Assembly (NCBI RefSeq): GCF_030348765.1 | Contig: NZ_JAUCEU010000007.1 | Span: forward strand, 4,337,501 to 4,401,500 | From: Neobacillus sp. CF12 | GTDB taxonomy: Bacteria; Bacillota; Bacilli; Bacillales; Cytobacillaceae | Reading direction: 5' to 3' | DNA: 64,000 bases | Part shown: piece after piece, positions 1 through 9,125 of the stretch | How positions within the stretch are numbered: position 1 is the stretch's first letter | Layout of the letters: the number at the start of each line of letters is the position of its first letter | Notes under the pieces: generated by a model | Database searches by the model: none | Seen by the model: the letters and a program-made list of their open reading frames with translations, nothing else | Told to the model about the DNA's origin: nothing | Translations under genes and position numbers: made by a program

Positions 1-19
1 CCTCGTATAAATTCAAGTC

Positions 20-35
20 TACTTGTATACAAGTA
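20..35. promoter_or_regulatory. Perfect palindrome resembling a GntR (FadR-type) operator
   Basis: The 16-bp stretch TACTTGTATACAAGTA reads the same on both strands and contains TTGTATACAA, which fits the t.GT..AC.a half-site pattern of FadR-subfamily GntR regulators. A TATAAT-like hexamer lies just downstream at 37-42. The regulated gene may be outside the left edge. The regulator assignment is inference. Confidence 0.4.
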
Positions 36-227
36 TTATAATAGGATTTTTAAAATATGCAAGCGCTTTTTAGTTTGTTAATTACTGGACTATTGATTAC
101 TAACCTAAGGCTGTATTCGTTCCTATTATCTTGCCTCTAACTAAGTTACTATTCCCTAAATGGATGACGTTTCCAGCAAATTTAAGTATAATCTATTAAT
201 AAAAGGCTGCTAGGACGTGAGTATAGG

Positions 228-1163
228 TTGAAAAAAGTAACAATAGAAAACTTGGTTCAAAAGTATTCATTGAAAGTACTGGCTGGAGAAAATCACCTGC
301 AGAAGCACATTACGCAATCACAGGTACATCGTCCGGGATTGGAATTTGTGGGCCATTTTGATTTTTTTCCAACGGAGCGAATTCAGATTTTAGGAAAAAA
401 GGAAATTACCTATTTACATAAGTTAAGTAAAGAGGAACGTAAAATTCGAATCGGGAATATCGTTCACTATCATCCGCCATGTTTTATCGTGACGGCTGGT
501 GAGGAAGGGCTTACCTATTTAATTCACCATTGTACCGAACAGGGCATCCCTTTATTAGTAACCAATCAGCCTGAAACAACTTCAGAGTTTATTGCGAAAT
601 TGGATGCGTTTTTGGTAAAGGAGTTAGCACCAGAAATGGCGGTGCATGGAGTTTGTATGAATGTATCGGGCATTGGGATTTTACTACGTGGAAGTTCGGG
701 TGTAGGAAAAAGCGAGACGGCTCACACGTTAATTCGTCGCGGCCACCGGCTGGTATCGGATGATGTCGTTGTCCTCAAGAAGTTGAGTACGCAAACCATA
801 CTGGGTACTCATGATGGTAAAACGAAGGAGTTTCTGGCCCTCCGCAGTATTGGATTGTTAAATGTAGTCCGCTTATATGGTCGGAAGGCATTTCAAGATG
901 AAACACGAATTTCCCTTGATATTCATTTAACGAAGTGGGAAAAGGATGCTTTATATAATGATCTAGAACAGGAATATCACTATACCGACTATATGGGGGT
1001 GAAAATCCCCTCCATGGAAATCCAACTTCAGCCTGGACGTGATGTAGCAGGGTTGATAGAGGCAGCAGCAAATAACTGGTATTTAAAACAGCAAGGGTAC
1101 AGTGCGGTAGAAGAGTTCATGAGCAGGGTTGAAGCGGATATACAGAAATCTGGCGGGGAATAA
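228..1163 (+). CDS. HPr kinase/phosphorylase-like protein (paralogue with altered signature)
   Basis: HprK phosphorylates or dephosphorylates Ser46 of HPr in the cytosol and feeds CcpA catabolite repression. The 311-aa length and architecture match HprK: an N-terminal domain (about 1-130), His140, a P-loop GSSGVGKS at 155-162, the Asp pair at 178-179 and a conserved PGR at 269-271. Two family-defining positions differ. The P-loop starts GSSG instead of the usual GDSG/GESG, and the signature usually read as LEVRGLG is LALRSIG (203-209), with Ala204 where the conserved Glu sits. The start is TTG, with a weak AGGA at 212-215. It stands alone, without lgt or other usual hprK neighbours, so it is probably a second, diverged copy whose substrate may not be HPr. 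Confidence 0.75.
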   Translation: MKKVTIENLVQKYSLKVLAGENHLQKHITQSQVHRPGLEFVGHFDFFPTERIQILGKKEITYLHKLSKEERKIRIGNIVHYHPPCFIVTAGEEGLTYLIHHCTEQGIPLLVTNQPETTSEFIAKLDAFLVKELAPEMAVHGVCMNVSGIGILLRGSSGVGKSETAHTLIRRGHRLVSDDVVVLKKLSTQTILGTHDGKTKEFLALRSIGLLNVVRLYGRKAFQDETRISLDIHLTKWEKDALYNDLEQEYHYTDYMGVKIPSMEIQLQPGRDVAGLIEAAANNWYLKQQGYSAVEEFMSRVEADIQKSGGE

Positions 1164-1195
1164 CTGTAAAAATGCCTTTTTATAATTAAGTGCAT

Positions 1196-1219
1196 GAACC
1201 TTATCATAAGTAAATGAGG
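1196..1219. repeat. 24-bp dispersed repeat, copy 1
   Basis: These 24 bases, with the core CATAAGTAAAT, recur identically at 2340-2363. The 11-mer core also recurs at 16058 and 18524. All copies are intergenic. Function unknown. Confidence 0.7.
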
Positions 1220-1315
1220 TTTTGATTCATGAAAATAAAAACAAGCCAAAAATACCAGGTTATGAATAATTAATTTGCATATTTTTCGATGGAAAGCAAT
1301 GTTTCAATAGAGGCT

Positions 1316-1358
1316 CTAAGTGCCCAATAAGAAAATGGGCACTTAGAAATGTTTTTTT
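1316..1358 (+). terminator. Rho-independent terminator downstream of the hprK-like gene
   Basis: An 11-bp inverted repeat, CTAAGTGCCCA at 1316-1326 and TGGGCACTTAG at 1336-1346, has a 9-nt loop and is followed by a T-rich tract (1351-1358). It lies about 150 bp after the hprK-like stop codon. Confidence 0.75.
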
Positions 1359-1416
1359 ACAGAAATTTGAACCAGGAGATTGTTGTTTTCTATCCAAATC
1401 AGATGAGATACCTACG

Positions 1417-2034
1417 TTATTTATGAACCAATCCTTTATAAAGGATTTTTGTGAATAAAAGCGAAAGAATAGAACCCAATAATAAAAATGCCATATCCCA
1501 CTGGGCGTCCCATATGTCTCCTTGCATGCCTAAAAATTCTTTTGTGGCTTTCCCTTCTTTCCCTATTTTTGTACTTGCCCACTCAATGATTTCGTACAAA
1601 GCCCCGATTGCTAGTGTTATACATAGAGCAATAAAATTTGTCGTTTTACTTTTCATTAAAGCAGTTTTCTTTAATAATATCTCTATTATAACTATGACCA
1701 TAAGCCCCTTAATAAAATGACCAAATCGATCATAGTGGTTTCTTTGTAAATCAAAATAATCTTTGATCCATGTAAAGAGAGGAACTTTGGAATAAGAATA
1801 ATGCCCTCCTATAAACGTTAATAGAACAAGAAGGGTAATAATGAAATAGGAAACAGTGGTAAGGCGAAACTGGTTGTATCTTGAAATCAAGAATAATAAA
1901 ACTAATACTGAAGGTAAAACTTCCATCAACAAAACCATATAACCTTCCTCAGGTTTAATCAGGGACCAAATAAGAACAAGCATAACAACAAATAACAAGA
2001 AAAAATGTATCGAACTACCTTTTTTACGAGACAC
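1417..2034 (-). CDS. YjdF-family (DUF2238) integral membrane protein
   Basis: A 205-aa, strongly hydrophobic protein with about six membrane segments. The family motifs are visible: a GGHY segment near 76-79, a D-R-x-GHF stretch near 103-107, ALYEIIEW near 144-151 and a GDIWDAQWDM block near 172-181. These conserved polar residues in membrane helices recall the DUF2238 family, whose function is not established. The start is GTG (reverse strand) behind GGAGTGA. It is a monocistronic gene convergent with the hprK-like gene. Confidence 0.75.
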   Translation of the reverse strand: MSRKKGSSIHFFLLFVVMLVLIWSLIKPEEGYMVLLMEVLPSVLVLLFLISRYNQFRLTTVSYFIITLLVLLTFIGGHYSYSKVPLFTWIKDYFDLQRNHYDRFGHFIKGLMVIVIIEILLKKTALMKSKTTNFIALCITLAIGALYEIIEWASTKIGKEGKATKEFLGMQGDIWDAQWDMAFLLLGSILSLLFTKILYKGLVHK

Positions 2035-2339
2035 TCAAATCACTCCATCAGAAAATAAGATGTATATAGTATTTGCTAAACAGCTAAAAAGTATAGAAAG
2101 AGGCATAGGGTGTCAGGTTCCAAAAAAGACAAAAAGAGAGGATTTGTTCGTGTGGAAAATACAGTCTTCTTGAAGGATAAACCATAAGAAGTTAAAGAAA
2201 TAAAGAAACATTCAAATAGAAAAATAATAAAAGGCTAAGAGACACAATTGGAAAGTTGAAAAGAATGTCTATTCATATGGAAGAATTTGTTTTTATAAAG
2301 TAAATAAAATTGTAAAACCTCATTTAGATACACCAAGTT

Positions 2340-2363
2340 GAACCTTATCATAAGTAAATGAGG
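2340..2363. repeat. 24-bp dispersed repeat, copy 2
   Basis: Identical to 1196-1219. Its last nine bases (TAAATGAGG) are also inverted at 2318-2326 (CCTCATTTA), giving a possible stem. The interval 2035-2365 otherwise shows no supported gene. Confidence 0.7.
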
Positions 2364-2364
2364 C

Positions 2365-2400
2365 ATTAAAAAAGTGGCAATGGTATAGTATACCATTGCC
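2365..2400 (-). terminator. Terminator of the sensor kinase gene
   Basis: A perfect 10-bp stem GGCAATGGTA / TACCATTGCC (2376-2385, 2391-2400) with a 5-nt loop. Read on the minus strand it is followed by ACTTTTTTAATG, as expected for a terminator about 125 bp after the kinase stop codon. Confidence 0.8.
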
Positions 2401-2524
2401 ATACTTCTTTGATTGTGAGAATACTTTCTAGACGTAAAATCATTCTGCAAATTGCTGTGTATAAGTTGAGATATCCTTATATATGGGCCAATAATAATTA
2501 TAAAAATTCCCATTAGTCTTTCGA

Positions 2525-4099
2525 TTAATTAGTGGGCAAAAAAACTCTCACTTCGGTCCCTTTATTTACTTCACTATGAATCTTTATCGTACCATTATGT
2601 TTTTCAATAATACGGTTAGAAGTTAATAACCCCAGCCCTGTTCCCTTTTCCTTCGTTGAGAAAAATGGTTCACCTATTTTCTTTAATCGTTCTTTCTCAA
2701 TACCACATCCGTTGTCAATAACGATAATTTCTACTCCGTCTTCGAGGATATTCTTTACAGATATAAAGATATCCCCATTACTACCAATGGCTTCAATGGC
2801 ATTTTGAAAGATATTAATCAACACCTGTTTAATTTCGTTGGGATTACACAAGATTTGGTAGGAATGATCTAATTTCGAGTGAATCATAATATTCTTTAGG
2901 TTTGTTTGACTTTCAAAAAGAGTAATCACATTTCTCACAAGAGTATCAATATTTTGAAGAGACTTTGGTGAGTTTTGGTTTGGCTTCGCTAATGATAAGT
3001 ATTCGGAAACAATCGACTCAATTCTAGAAATTTCACTTAACATTAATTGTACGTAACGGGGATTAAATTCACCTTGTTGATTCGCTAACTGCATAAAACC
3101 TTTTATTGAAGTTAGAGGGTTTCGTATTTCATGTGCAACACCAGCAGCAAGTTCACCTACCACAGCAAGTTTTTCTGATCTTAAAATTAGGTCTTGTGCC
3201 TTCTTTTGTTCTGTAATATTACGTCCAATCACCAATAAATTTTTCCTACTACCGTCTGCGTAAAATGTAGGAACCTTGATAATATCAAATATAGCGGAGA
3301 ATTGATTTTCTATAGAAAGTTCCAATTCGAATCTAAAAGGTATACCTTTCTCCCAAGAGATTTCATCGTTAGAAAAGCAATTTTGAAAGTTTCTAAACCA
3401 TTCATTTTTGGAAAAAAGTTCGTCTAAATGTTTATTCCTATACTCAGTATCTTTCAGTTTAAATAAATCTTTAGCATACTGATTCATTTCAATAAATCTT
3501 CCTGTGCTATCCTGAATATAAATTAAATCTGGCATTGAATTTATTAGAGCTACTATTTGTTGTTCATTGTCCTTTCTTACTTCTTCCTTTTTCGCATTAT
3601 CCTCCTTTTCTACTGCTCTGCTATAGCGAATTTGCAGGAAGGCGACTAGAAAGGTAACAGAAAGAGTAAATAAAAAATAAGAAAAATCACCTTGATGATA
3701 CGTATAATTAAGACGTTCCTCGTATTTATAAAAATGGGCACCTATAAAAACACTAAGTATACTCATTAAAATGACGGGGCGGTAATCATGATATAAAGAT
3801 AGAATAAAAATGACTAAAAAGATGAGGTAGAAATTAGCTATTACAGGCTCATTATCTATAAGTACAAAGGTAACAAATGACATTCCTAGTACACATAAAT
3901 ACATGGTTTGCTTAATAAATATTTTCTTGAAAACGAAAATGGAAATGGTTCCACATACTAAAACTCCACTGCCAAAAAGGATACTGATAAAAGTAGGGTC
4001 TTTATGTTTTAAGATTTGGACGAGCATACATAGGATAAAGCAGCCCCATAAAATACGGATTAACAAAACATTTTTACTATGAATTCTTTGAATATTCAC
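2525..4099 (-). CDS. Membrane PAS sensor histidine kinase (sporulation-kinase type)
   Basis: A 524-aa orphan sensor kinase. About six hydrophobic segments fill residues 11-157, followed by a PAS domain (about 176-300) and a HisKA domain with the phospho-accepting His near 323 in GVAHEIRNPLTSIKG. The C-terminus has an HATPase_c domain with N (FQNAIEA), G1 (DNGCGIE) and G2 (GTGLGL) boxes. This membrane-PAS-HisKA order resembles the Bacillus KinB/KinE kinases that feed phosphate into the Spo0F/Spo0A relay. No response regulator lies nearby, which fits an orphan phosphorelay kinase, but the partner is inference. The start is GTG, with AGAGGTG upstream. Confidence 0.85.
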   Translation of the reverse strand: MNIQRIHSKNVLLIRILWGCFILCMLVQILKHKDPTFISILFGSGVLVCGTISIFVFKKIFIKQTMYLCVLGMSFVTFVLIDNEPVIANFYLIFLVIFILSLYHDYRPVILMSILSVFIGAHFYKYEERLNYTYHQGDFSYFLFTLSVTFLVAFLQIRYSRAVEKEDNAKKEEVRKDNEQQIVALINSMPDLIYIQDSTGRFIEMNQYAKDLFKLKDTEYRNKHLDELFSKNEWFRNFQNCFSNDEISWEKGIPFRFELELSIENQFSAIFDIIKVPTFYADGSRKNLLVIGRNITEQKKAQDLILRSEKLAVVGELAAGVAHEIRNPLTSIKGFMQLANQQGEFNPRYVQLMLSEISRIESIVSEYLSLAKPNQNSPKSLQNIDTLVRNVITLFESQTNLKNIMIHSKLDHSYQILCNPNEIKQVLINIFQNAIEAIGSNGDIFISVKNILEDGVEIIVIDNGCGIEKERLKKIGEPFFSTKEKGTGLGLLTSNRIIEKHNGTIKIHSEVNKGTEVRVFLPTN

Positions 4100-4259
4100 C
4101 TTTTATTTCACCTCTATGAAATGCTTGAGCCACTATTTAGTTAACATAATATTATCGCTATAAAATAATACTAATATTATCATATATCAGGATTTTGGTT
4201 TAAAGATTAAATATACTAATATTAAAAATACCTTGCGATCAAAAGAGGAGACGAACAAG

Positions 4260-5447
4260 TTGAAACGTGAATTAATGAGCATGGTAGAATCACGGAAAGA
4301 AGAAATCATCGAAATCCGCCGCTATTTACATGAAAATCCTGAGATCTCTTTTAAAGAGGAGAAAACAGCTCAGTACATTGCGAATTTTTATAAAGGCAAA
4401 GATGTTGATATCCAAACGAATGTTGGGAATGGTTTTGGCATTATCGTTACAATTAAAGGTGGAAAACCGGGAAAAACCATTGGTCTTCGTGCTGATTTTG
4501 ATGCACTCCCTATCGTAGAAGAAGCGGATGTGCCGTTTAAGTCAAAGAATGAAGGTGTCATGCATGCATGCGGGCACGACGGACATACAGCATACTTGTT
4601 AGTTTTGGCTGATTGTCTTATTCAATTAAAAGACTCCATCCCAGGCACCATCAAAATCATTCACCAACATGCTGAAGAAGTTCCGCCAGGGGGAGCCAAA
4701 AGTATTGTCGAGTCGGGAATGATTGATGATTTAGATGCAATATTTGGCATTCATTTGTTGCCGATGGGACCTGCTGGGACAGTAGGATATCATGCTGGCT
4801 ATTCCTTCAATGGACGAGCATATATGAAGTTGAAGGTGAAAGGGAGGGGTGGACATGGTTCCTCTCCGCATCTAGCCAACGATGCTATTGTGGCTGCTGC
4901 ACATTTCGTTACTGCTGCTCAAACGATTATTAGCCGGAGATTAAGTCCATTTGATGTCGGTGTTATTACGATTGGATCTTTTGATGGAAAAGGTACATTT
5001 AACGTAATCAAGGACAGCGTTGAACTTGAAGGTGATATTCGCTATATGACGGTAGAAACAAAAGAAACGATTGAAAAAGAAATAAGACGGATTGTTCGAG
5101 GAATTGAAGAGGAATTTGGCGTAACCTGTGAACTTACGTATACTCCAGATTATCCGCCTTTATACAATGACCCTGAACTTACGGCAATGGTTGCAGAAAG
5201 CTTGCGAAGAATGGAGGATCAGGATATTAAAGAAGTGAAAGAATTTCCGGCCATGTCTCCATCCGAAGACTTTGCTTATTATGCTGAAAAATTCCCGGGC
5301 TGCTTTTTTTACATCGCTTGTTCACCAAAAGGGGTAGAAGATCCGTACTTCAATCATCATCCTAAATTTGATATCGATGAAGATGCACTCCTAGTAGCCG
5401 CTAAAGCTGTAGGGCAAGTTGTTTGCAGTTATTATCAATTAGACTAA
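4260..5447 (+). CDS. M20-family metallo-amidohydrolase (N-acyl amino acid / hippurate hydrolase-like)
   Basis: A 395-aa cytosolic zinc amidohydrolase of the M20D type, expected to hydrolyse N-acylated amino acids or related amides. Visible family motifs are HACGHDGH (metal ligands), the HAEEVPPGG segment with the catalytic Glu, the dimerisation-domain GGHGSSPH and the late metal-binding block PSEDFAYY. The open frame extends upstream to a TTG at 4233, but the TTG at 4260 is preferred because AGAGGAG lies about 9 bases before it. It is a single gene closed by a strong terminator. The natural substrate cannot be told from sequence. Confidence 0.85.
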   Translation: MKRELMSMVESRKEEIIEIRRYLHENPEISFKEEKTAQYIANFYKGKDVDIQTNVGNGFGIIVTIKGGKPGKTIGLRADFDALPIVEEADVPFKSKNEGVMHACGHDGHTAYLLVLADCLIQLKDSIPGTIKIIHQHAEEVPPGGAKSIVESGMIDDLDAIFGIHLLPMGPAGTVGYHAGYSFNGRAYMKLKVKGRGGHGSSPHLANDAIVAAAHFVTAAQTIISRRLSPFDVGVITIGSFDGKGTFNVIKDSVELEGDIRYMTVETKETIEKEIRRIVRGIEEEFGVTCELTYTPDYPPLYNDPELTAMVAESLRRMEDQDIKEVKEFPAMSPSEDFAYYAEKFPGCFFYIACSPKGVEDPYFNHHPKFDIDEDALLVAAKAVGQVVCSYYQLD

Positions 5448-5460
5448 GAGAACTTTAAAA

Positions 5461-5497
5461 AACCCTCTCACAACTTCATTTAAGTGAGAGGGTTTTT
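5461..5497 (+). terminator. Terminator of the M20 amidohydrolase gene
   Basis: An 11-bp stem AACCCTCTCAC / GTGAGAGGGTT (5461-5471, 5484-5494) runs into TTTTT, directly after the stop codon. It is near-symmetric and could act on both strands. Confidence 0.9.
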
Positions 5498-5606
5498 GCA
5501 TGTTATCGTTTTGTTTCATTGGATTATTGTTTAATTAAAGCATCACATTACCTTCCAGATATGCTAAATTAAAATTAAAATTCTTATCTAGAAGAGGTAT
5601 CTCACC

Positions 5607-6498
5607 GTGAATTCGGAATTGACAGCTTATATTACTCTTATTTGTACATCAGGCGTTTTTAATTTGTTTTTATTATTATATGTCATCATAAAACGTCATC
5701 ATTATACAAATATCTCTCGACTTTTTATTCTCAATACCGCGTTTATAACGATTTATTGTTTTGCTTCTGCGTTCGGTTTAATGTCCACGACACTTGAGCA
5801 AATGAAATTTTGGACAATCATTCAATATGTTGGTTTCCCTTTTTCTCCACCTGTGGGATTATTGTTTATTATGCATTATTTGGGGTATGAAATAACAAAG
5901 AAAAGGTGTATCGCTCTTCTGATTATTCCCTTCATTAGCTTGATTATGGTTGCTACGAATGATTTGCATCATCTTCATTATAGAGTGTTTGAACTTGATG
6001 CAAACTTAGGGGCACCTTACATTCACTTAGAAATAGGCATATGGTATATGATTCATGGAGTTTTCACATTTGCCTGCATGTTTGTCGCATTTTTACTCGT
6101 ACTCTCTCGTTGGAAAGAAACAACGAAGGTTTATCGTCCGCAATTCATCTCATTACTATGTGGTCAACTAGTTCCGATCCTAACAGCTTTTTTGTATTTA
6201 ATCGGACTCACTCCACCAGGAATCGATCCGGTACCCATGGTATTATGGCTATCTTCCCTTTTATATTTGTGGTCGATTAGCTCTTCGCGTATGTTTACGA
6301 TTATGCCTATTGCGAAAGATGCGATTTTTAATAGTATCAATGATGGTGTCTATAAGCTGCGGAGTGGCGGAAGCGACAACAGAGAAAGACGAAACACTGT
6401 ACCAGTTATTGAATAAGGCAGACAAGGCATTATATTCAGCAAAACGAGAAGGACGGAATCAAGTCCATGTCTATGAAGGGATTAAATCAATGCGGTAG
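5607..6498 (+). pseudogene. Decayed 7TM sensor diguanylate cyclase (internal deletion)
   Basis: The first part, in the frame starting at GTG 5607, encodes a 7TM histidine-kinase-type N-terminal sensor with seven membrane segments, and then the first residues of a PAS domain (IFNSINDGV). Near 6347 the sequence jumps to the very end of a GGDEF domain. In the +1 frame it reads SISCGVAEA and then LLNKADKALYSAKREGRNQV, the typical GGDEF C-terminus, ending at 6498. The PAS domain and nearly all of GGDEF, including the GG(D/E)EF active site, are missing, and the pieces are out of frame. The ancestral protein would have made c-di-GMP at the membrane. This copy cannot, although the 269-aa membrane part (to 6416) could still be translated. 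Confidence 0.8.
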
Positions 6499-6512
6499 GG
6501 GATGTAAAACTC

Positions 6513-7253
6513 GTGGGTATATTCGATAAATTTCGGAAAAGGGAAAAGAAAGACTATATTGAAGAAATAATTACTAAATTGGGTTGCGACTGTTCGGTTA
6601 TTGCGGGGAACGATGTTAAAAATGTTATGACGAGGTATCGTCAAGCGCTCATTGAGGGTAAAAGAGAAGGATATACACCACTTATCATTATACCTTCCGA
6701 GATGATGGTAGAAATCGTTGATTCCGAGATTGGTAAGGAGTACCTACCTGAAAATCGAGCCTCAATTATAGCCAAATCGAAGGAGATTGATGTAAAAGAA
6801 TTATTAAAGAAACTACTTGATGACGTCATGCCTATGGAGGAAGATGATGATATTGCCGGTGAGTTTTCAATAGAAGAACAGATGAACCATTTTCTATCAA
6901 TTGAGGATGCAATAAATAAGAAAATCATTATTGCTAAAGTTCCAACGGACAAACCTTGGGAGGTAGCTGCTTGGGTTCCAATGGGTGGATTTAATGAATG
7001 TCCTATGCCAGAGGAACAAGTTGCAGTATTCAAATACTGGTACGAAAAATATGGAGCAACACCCGCTTTAGTAACCCAGGATGTATGGGAATTATTTGTT
7101 GAAAATCCTCCTAAGACAAAAGCAGAATCTGAATTACTGGCTTGGGAACAATTTGGTTTTTGTGGTGATATAGTCTGGCAAGGGGTTGGAACAGTAAATT
7201 CTCTAGCAGGAACACTTATTAATTCTTCGATATGGTATTTTTGGTGGGATTAG
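6513..7253 (+). CDS. DUF4253-domain protein
   Basis: A 246-aa soluble protein. The C-terminal 100 residues carry the pattern I recognise as DUF4253: a P-W-E-V-AAWVPMGGFNECP segment, a YWYEKYGATPALVT segment, LLAWEQFGFCGD and a final WYFWWD. The N-terminal part is charged, with no membrane segment. The start is GTG, with AGGGGA upstream, 14 bases after the decayed cyclase. The family is common near toxin-immunity and other accessory loci, but no function is established and none is claimed. Confidence 0.75.
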   Translation: MGIFDKFRKREKKDYIEEIITKLGCDCSVIAGNDVKNVMTRYRQALIEGKREGYTPLIIIPSEMMVEIVDSEIGKEYLPENRASIIAKSKEIDVKELLKKLLDDVMPMEEDDDIAGEFSIEEQMNHFLSIEDAINKKIIIAKVPTDKPWEVAAWVPMGGFNECPMPEEQVAVFKYWYEKYGATPALVTQDVWELFVENPPKTKAESELLAWEQFGFCGDIVWQGVGTVNSLAGTLINSSIWYFWWD

Positions 7254-7773
7254 TAAGTTTAGGGTGTTACTTCAAGATCATGGTGAAATTAAAGATAAAT
7301 AAGCTAGGGCAAGTATTTCATCATTAAATATTTGTCCAGCTTATGAACAGATTATTGGAATTTCTATTCTAAGTGATTGTAGGATAGCAAGAATAAATTG
7401 ACAAATAATAGATTTACTTTAAACTGAAAATGTTCCATCCTCAAATTCTTCTCTAAATATTCTATATTAGATTAGCTACTCCGCAAGTCTTTATTTGCCT
7501 TTTACTTTCTCCAATTGAAGCCATATTAAACCTCTTTTTTTTCACTCGCATTAACACTCATTAATTTTAAAAATCTGCCCGAAGTTCAAATAAATAAATA
7601 ATGGAGATGATTCATTCGTGGCATCTAATGTACGCAAAGCTGATAGTAGAAGAAATTGAACGGTTTCCAAATTTGTTAAGGTTTGTCCACTGAATTTTGT
7701 TTGAATGATAGATCGGCTATAGTATATTAAGGGTGCTGTAAAAGATATGACCATTGAATAAGAGGGTGATGCT
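7254..7773. other. Non-coding gap, no supported feature
   Basis: About 520 bases of AT-rich sequence with no convincing gene. The open frame on the minus strand (7551-7754) has no ribosome binding site or recognisable composition. Confidence 0.5.
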
Positions 7774-8436
7774 ATGGGATTTGAAGAAGAATACCAGGCC
7801 TTTTTGAATGCTCACTTACAGGCAAGAACCGGTGAACGGTTGAGGCGCTTACAAGAAGGTCACAACCAGGCTGAAGGGTTGTTTTTGAAGCAAGTGTGGT
7901 GGCCTTTATTTTACCATTTCAGGTATCTTCATCCAGAATATGAAGTCGATGATTTCAAGGATGGCAAAAGGTATTTGGATTTTGCTTATATTCGTCCCGC
8001 CATCCGAATTTGCTTTGAGGTCGACGGGTATGGCCCTCACCTAAAGAACATAAGCAGATGGCAATTTTCCGACAACTTGGAACGTCAAAACCAGTTGGTG
8101 ATTGATGGATGGACCGTGATACGCTTTTCTTATGACCAAGTGAAAGAGCATCCTCGTCGATGCCAACAGATTGTTCAGCAAGTGATTGGCCGATGGATGG
8201 GTGATGAACTGGACCAGACATCTCTGTCCTTTGTCGAAAAGGAAGTGCTTCGGCTAGCAATTCGAAAAGGAGAAGCCATTTCCCCTATAGAAGTCGAGAA
8301 GTATTTGAAGCTAAGTGACAAGACGGTAAAAAAAGTACTTACTCAACTAGTCGATAAAAAGATGTTGATTCCCGCATCTGGGATCAAGAGGATCCGCTCT
8401 TATCGGTTGGGGGATCAGGTTAAGCACCCGATCTGA
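7774..8436 (+). CDS. DUF559-like endonuclease domain fused to a winged helix
   Basis: A 220-aa protein. Residues about 40-135 look like a very-short-patch-repair/DUF559-type PD-(D/E)xK nuclease fold: YLDF supplies the Asp, FEVDGYGPH the E-x-D-G-x-x-x-H segment, then R-Q-x-x-L-x-x-x-GW and a VIRFSYDQV strand. Residues about 150-215 form a helix-turn-helix region (LKLSDKTVKKVLTQLVDKKML). It starts at ATG with GAGGGTGAT upstream and stands alone. It could be a DNA repair or defence nuclease, or a DNA-binding regulator that kept a nuclease fold. The substrate is unknown. Confidence 0.65.
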   Translation: MGFEEEYQAFLNAHLQARTGERLRRLQEGHNQAEGLFLKQVWWPLFYHFRYLHPEYEVDDFKDGKRYLDFAYIRPAIRICFEVDGYGPHLKNISRWQFSDNLERQNQLVIDGWTVIRFSYDQVKEHPRRCQQIVQQVIGRWMGDELDQTSLSFVEKEVLRLAIRKGEAISPIEVEKYLKLSDKTVKKVLTQLVDKKMLIPASGIKRIRSYRLGDQVKHPI

Positions 8437-8640
8437 TAAATAGACGGAAAAATTTCGCTTAATTAGTAAATAAAATAAAAAATAGCTTAAATAGACGGAG
8501 AGATTCCGCCTATTGACTCGAAAAACGTGAAAATGGGGGATTTTGCTTTGCATAATCGGAAAACCTCCCCTTATATACCCCGAAACGAGCTCCATTCTGT
8601 ATCTAACCGAAAAATCTCCGCTTATTTTACTTTCGCTGGT
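8437..8640. repeat. Intergenic block of degenerate TAGACGGA / CTCCGCTTATT repeats
   Basis: Several related units occur in both orientations: TAGACGGAAAAATTTCGCTTA near 8442, TAGACGGAGAGATTCCGCCTA near 8492 and CCGAAAAATCTCCGCTTATT near 8609. They resemble short dispersed intergenic repeats known from Bacillaceae genomes. No gene is supported between 8437 and 8816. Confidence 0.5.
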
Positions 8641-8816
8641 TACTTTAAGGACAAGACTTCTTACTTCTTATTTAAATGAAAGTGATTGTATTGTTAACAA
8701 AAAGGGTACTTCGATTTTAGCATTCTTTAATCCAAGAGAACCTCATTTTGATGCGTTACGGTGAACCTTACCCTAAAAAGTGGTTTATAGCATCCATAAT
8801 TACAGGTGAACTAGAA

Positions 8817-8850
8817 GAAGGGTATCCCACGCTGGGATACCCTTCTTTCC
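8817..8850 (-). terminator. Strong hairpin after the amylopullulanase locus
   Basis: A 13-bp perfect stem GAAGGGTATCCCA / TGGGATACCCTTC (8817-8829, 8833-8845) with a 3-nt loop. It lies just beyond the end of the sortase-anchor remnant, so it most likely ends that minus-strand transcript. The T-tail is poor on both sides. Confidence 0.65.
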
Positions 8851-8874
8851 TATTGAGTGTCAGTAATGAATGAA

Positions 8875-9125
8875 TTAGTCTTTAAGCCTTCCAATTTCAT
8901 TTCTTTTCCTTACGAAAATCATTATTCCGCCTGCAACCAGAATCAATAGTCCAAGAACGAACAGGTTGTATGATGAGGTTGCAGTATTTGGAAGTTTCTG
9001 ACCTTCTTGCGATACAGGCAGATCTGTTCCATCATTTTCGGATGAAAAGTCACCAGGTTATTGCCCGTTGCCGGTTTTTTGACCATATCCAGGGTTCTGA
9101 CCGTCGCCAGAATCTTTCCCATCTC
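8875..9125 (-). pseudogene. Detached LPNTA sortase-anchor tail of the amylopullulanase
   Basis: Downstream of the amylopullulanase stop, another reading frame (minus strand) encodes a G/Q-rich linker (GYGQKTGNGQ) and then LPNTA (8980-8994), a hydrophobic helix (FVLGLLILVAGGIMIFV) and a positive tail (RKRNEIGRLKD) ending at a stop at 8875. This is a complete cell-wall sorting signal. It is cut off by a one-base frame difference at a six-A run (9129-9134) and by an in-frame TAA at 9058-9060. LPNTA is the motif used by class-D sortases such as SrtC of Bacillus anthracis. Confidence 0.75.

Noticed and set aside
58..71. cre-like sequence TGCAAGCGCTTTTT before the HPr-kinase-like gene
   Set aside because: Only 11 of 14 consensus positions match and both ends are poor. 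Not reported as a site.
2235..2513. Minus-strand open frame after the sensor kinase
   Set aside because: It spans a terminator and dispersed repeats, has no ribosome site, and its composition is not protein-like.
7551..7754. Minus-strand open frame in the gap before the endonuclease gene
   Set aside because: No ribosome binding site and no recognisable sequence.
8543..8764. Plus-strand open frame in the repeat block
   Set aside because: It lies across intergenic repeats; translation is low-complexity and unsupported.
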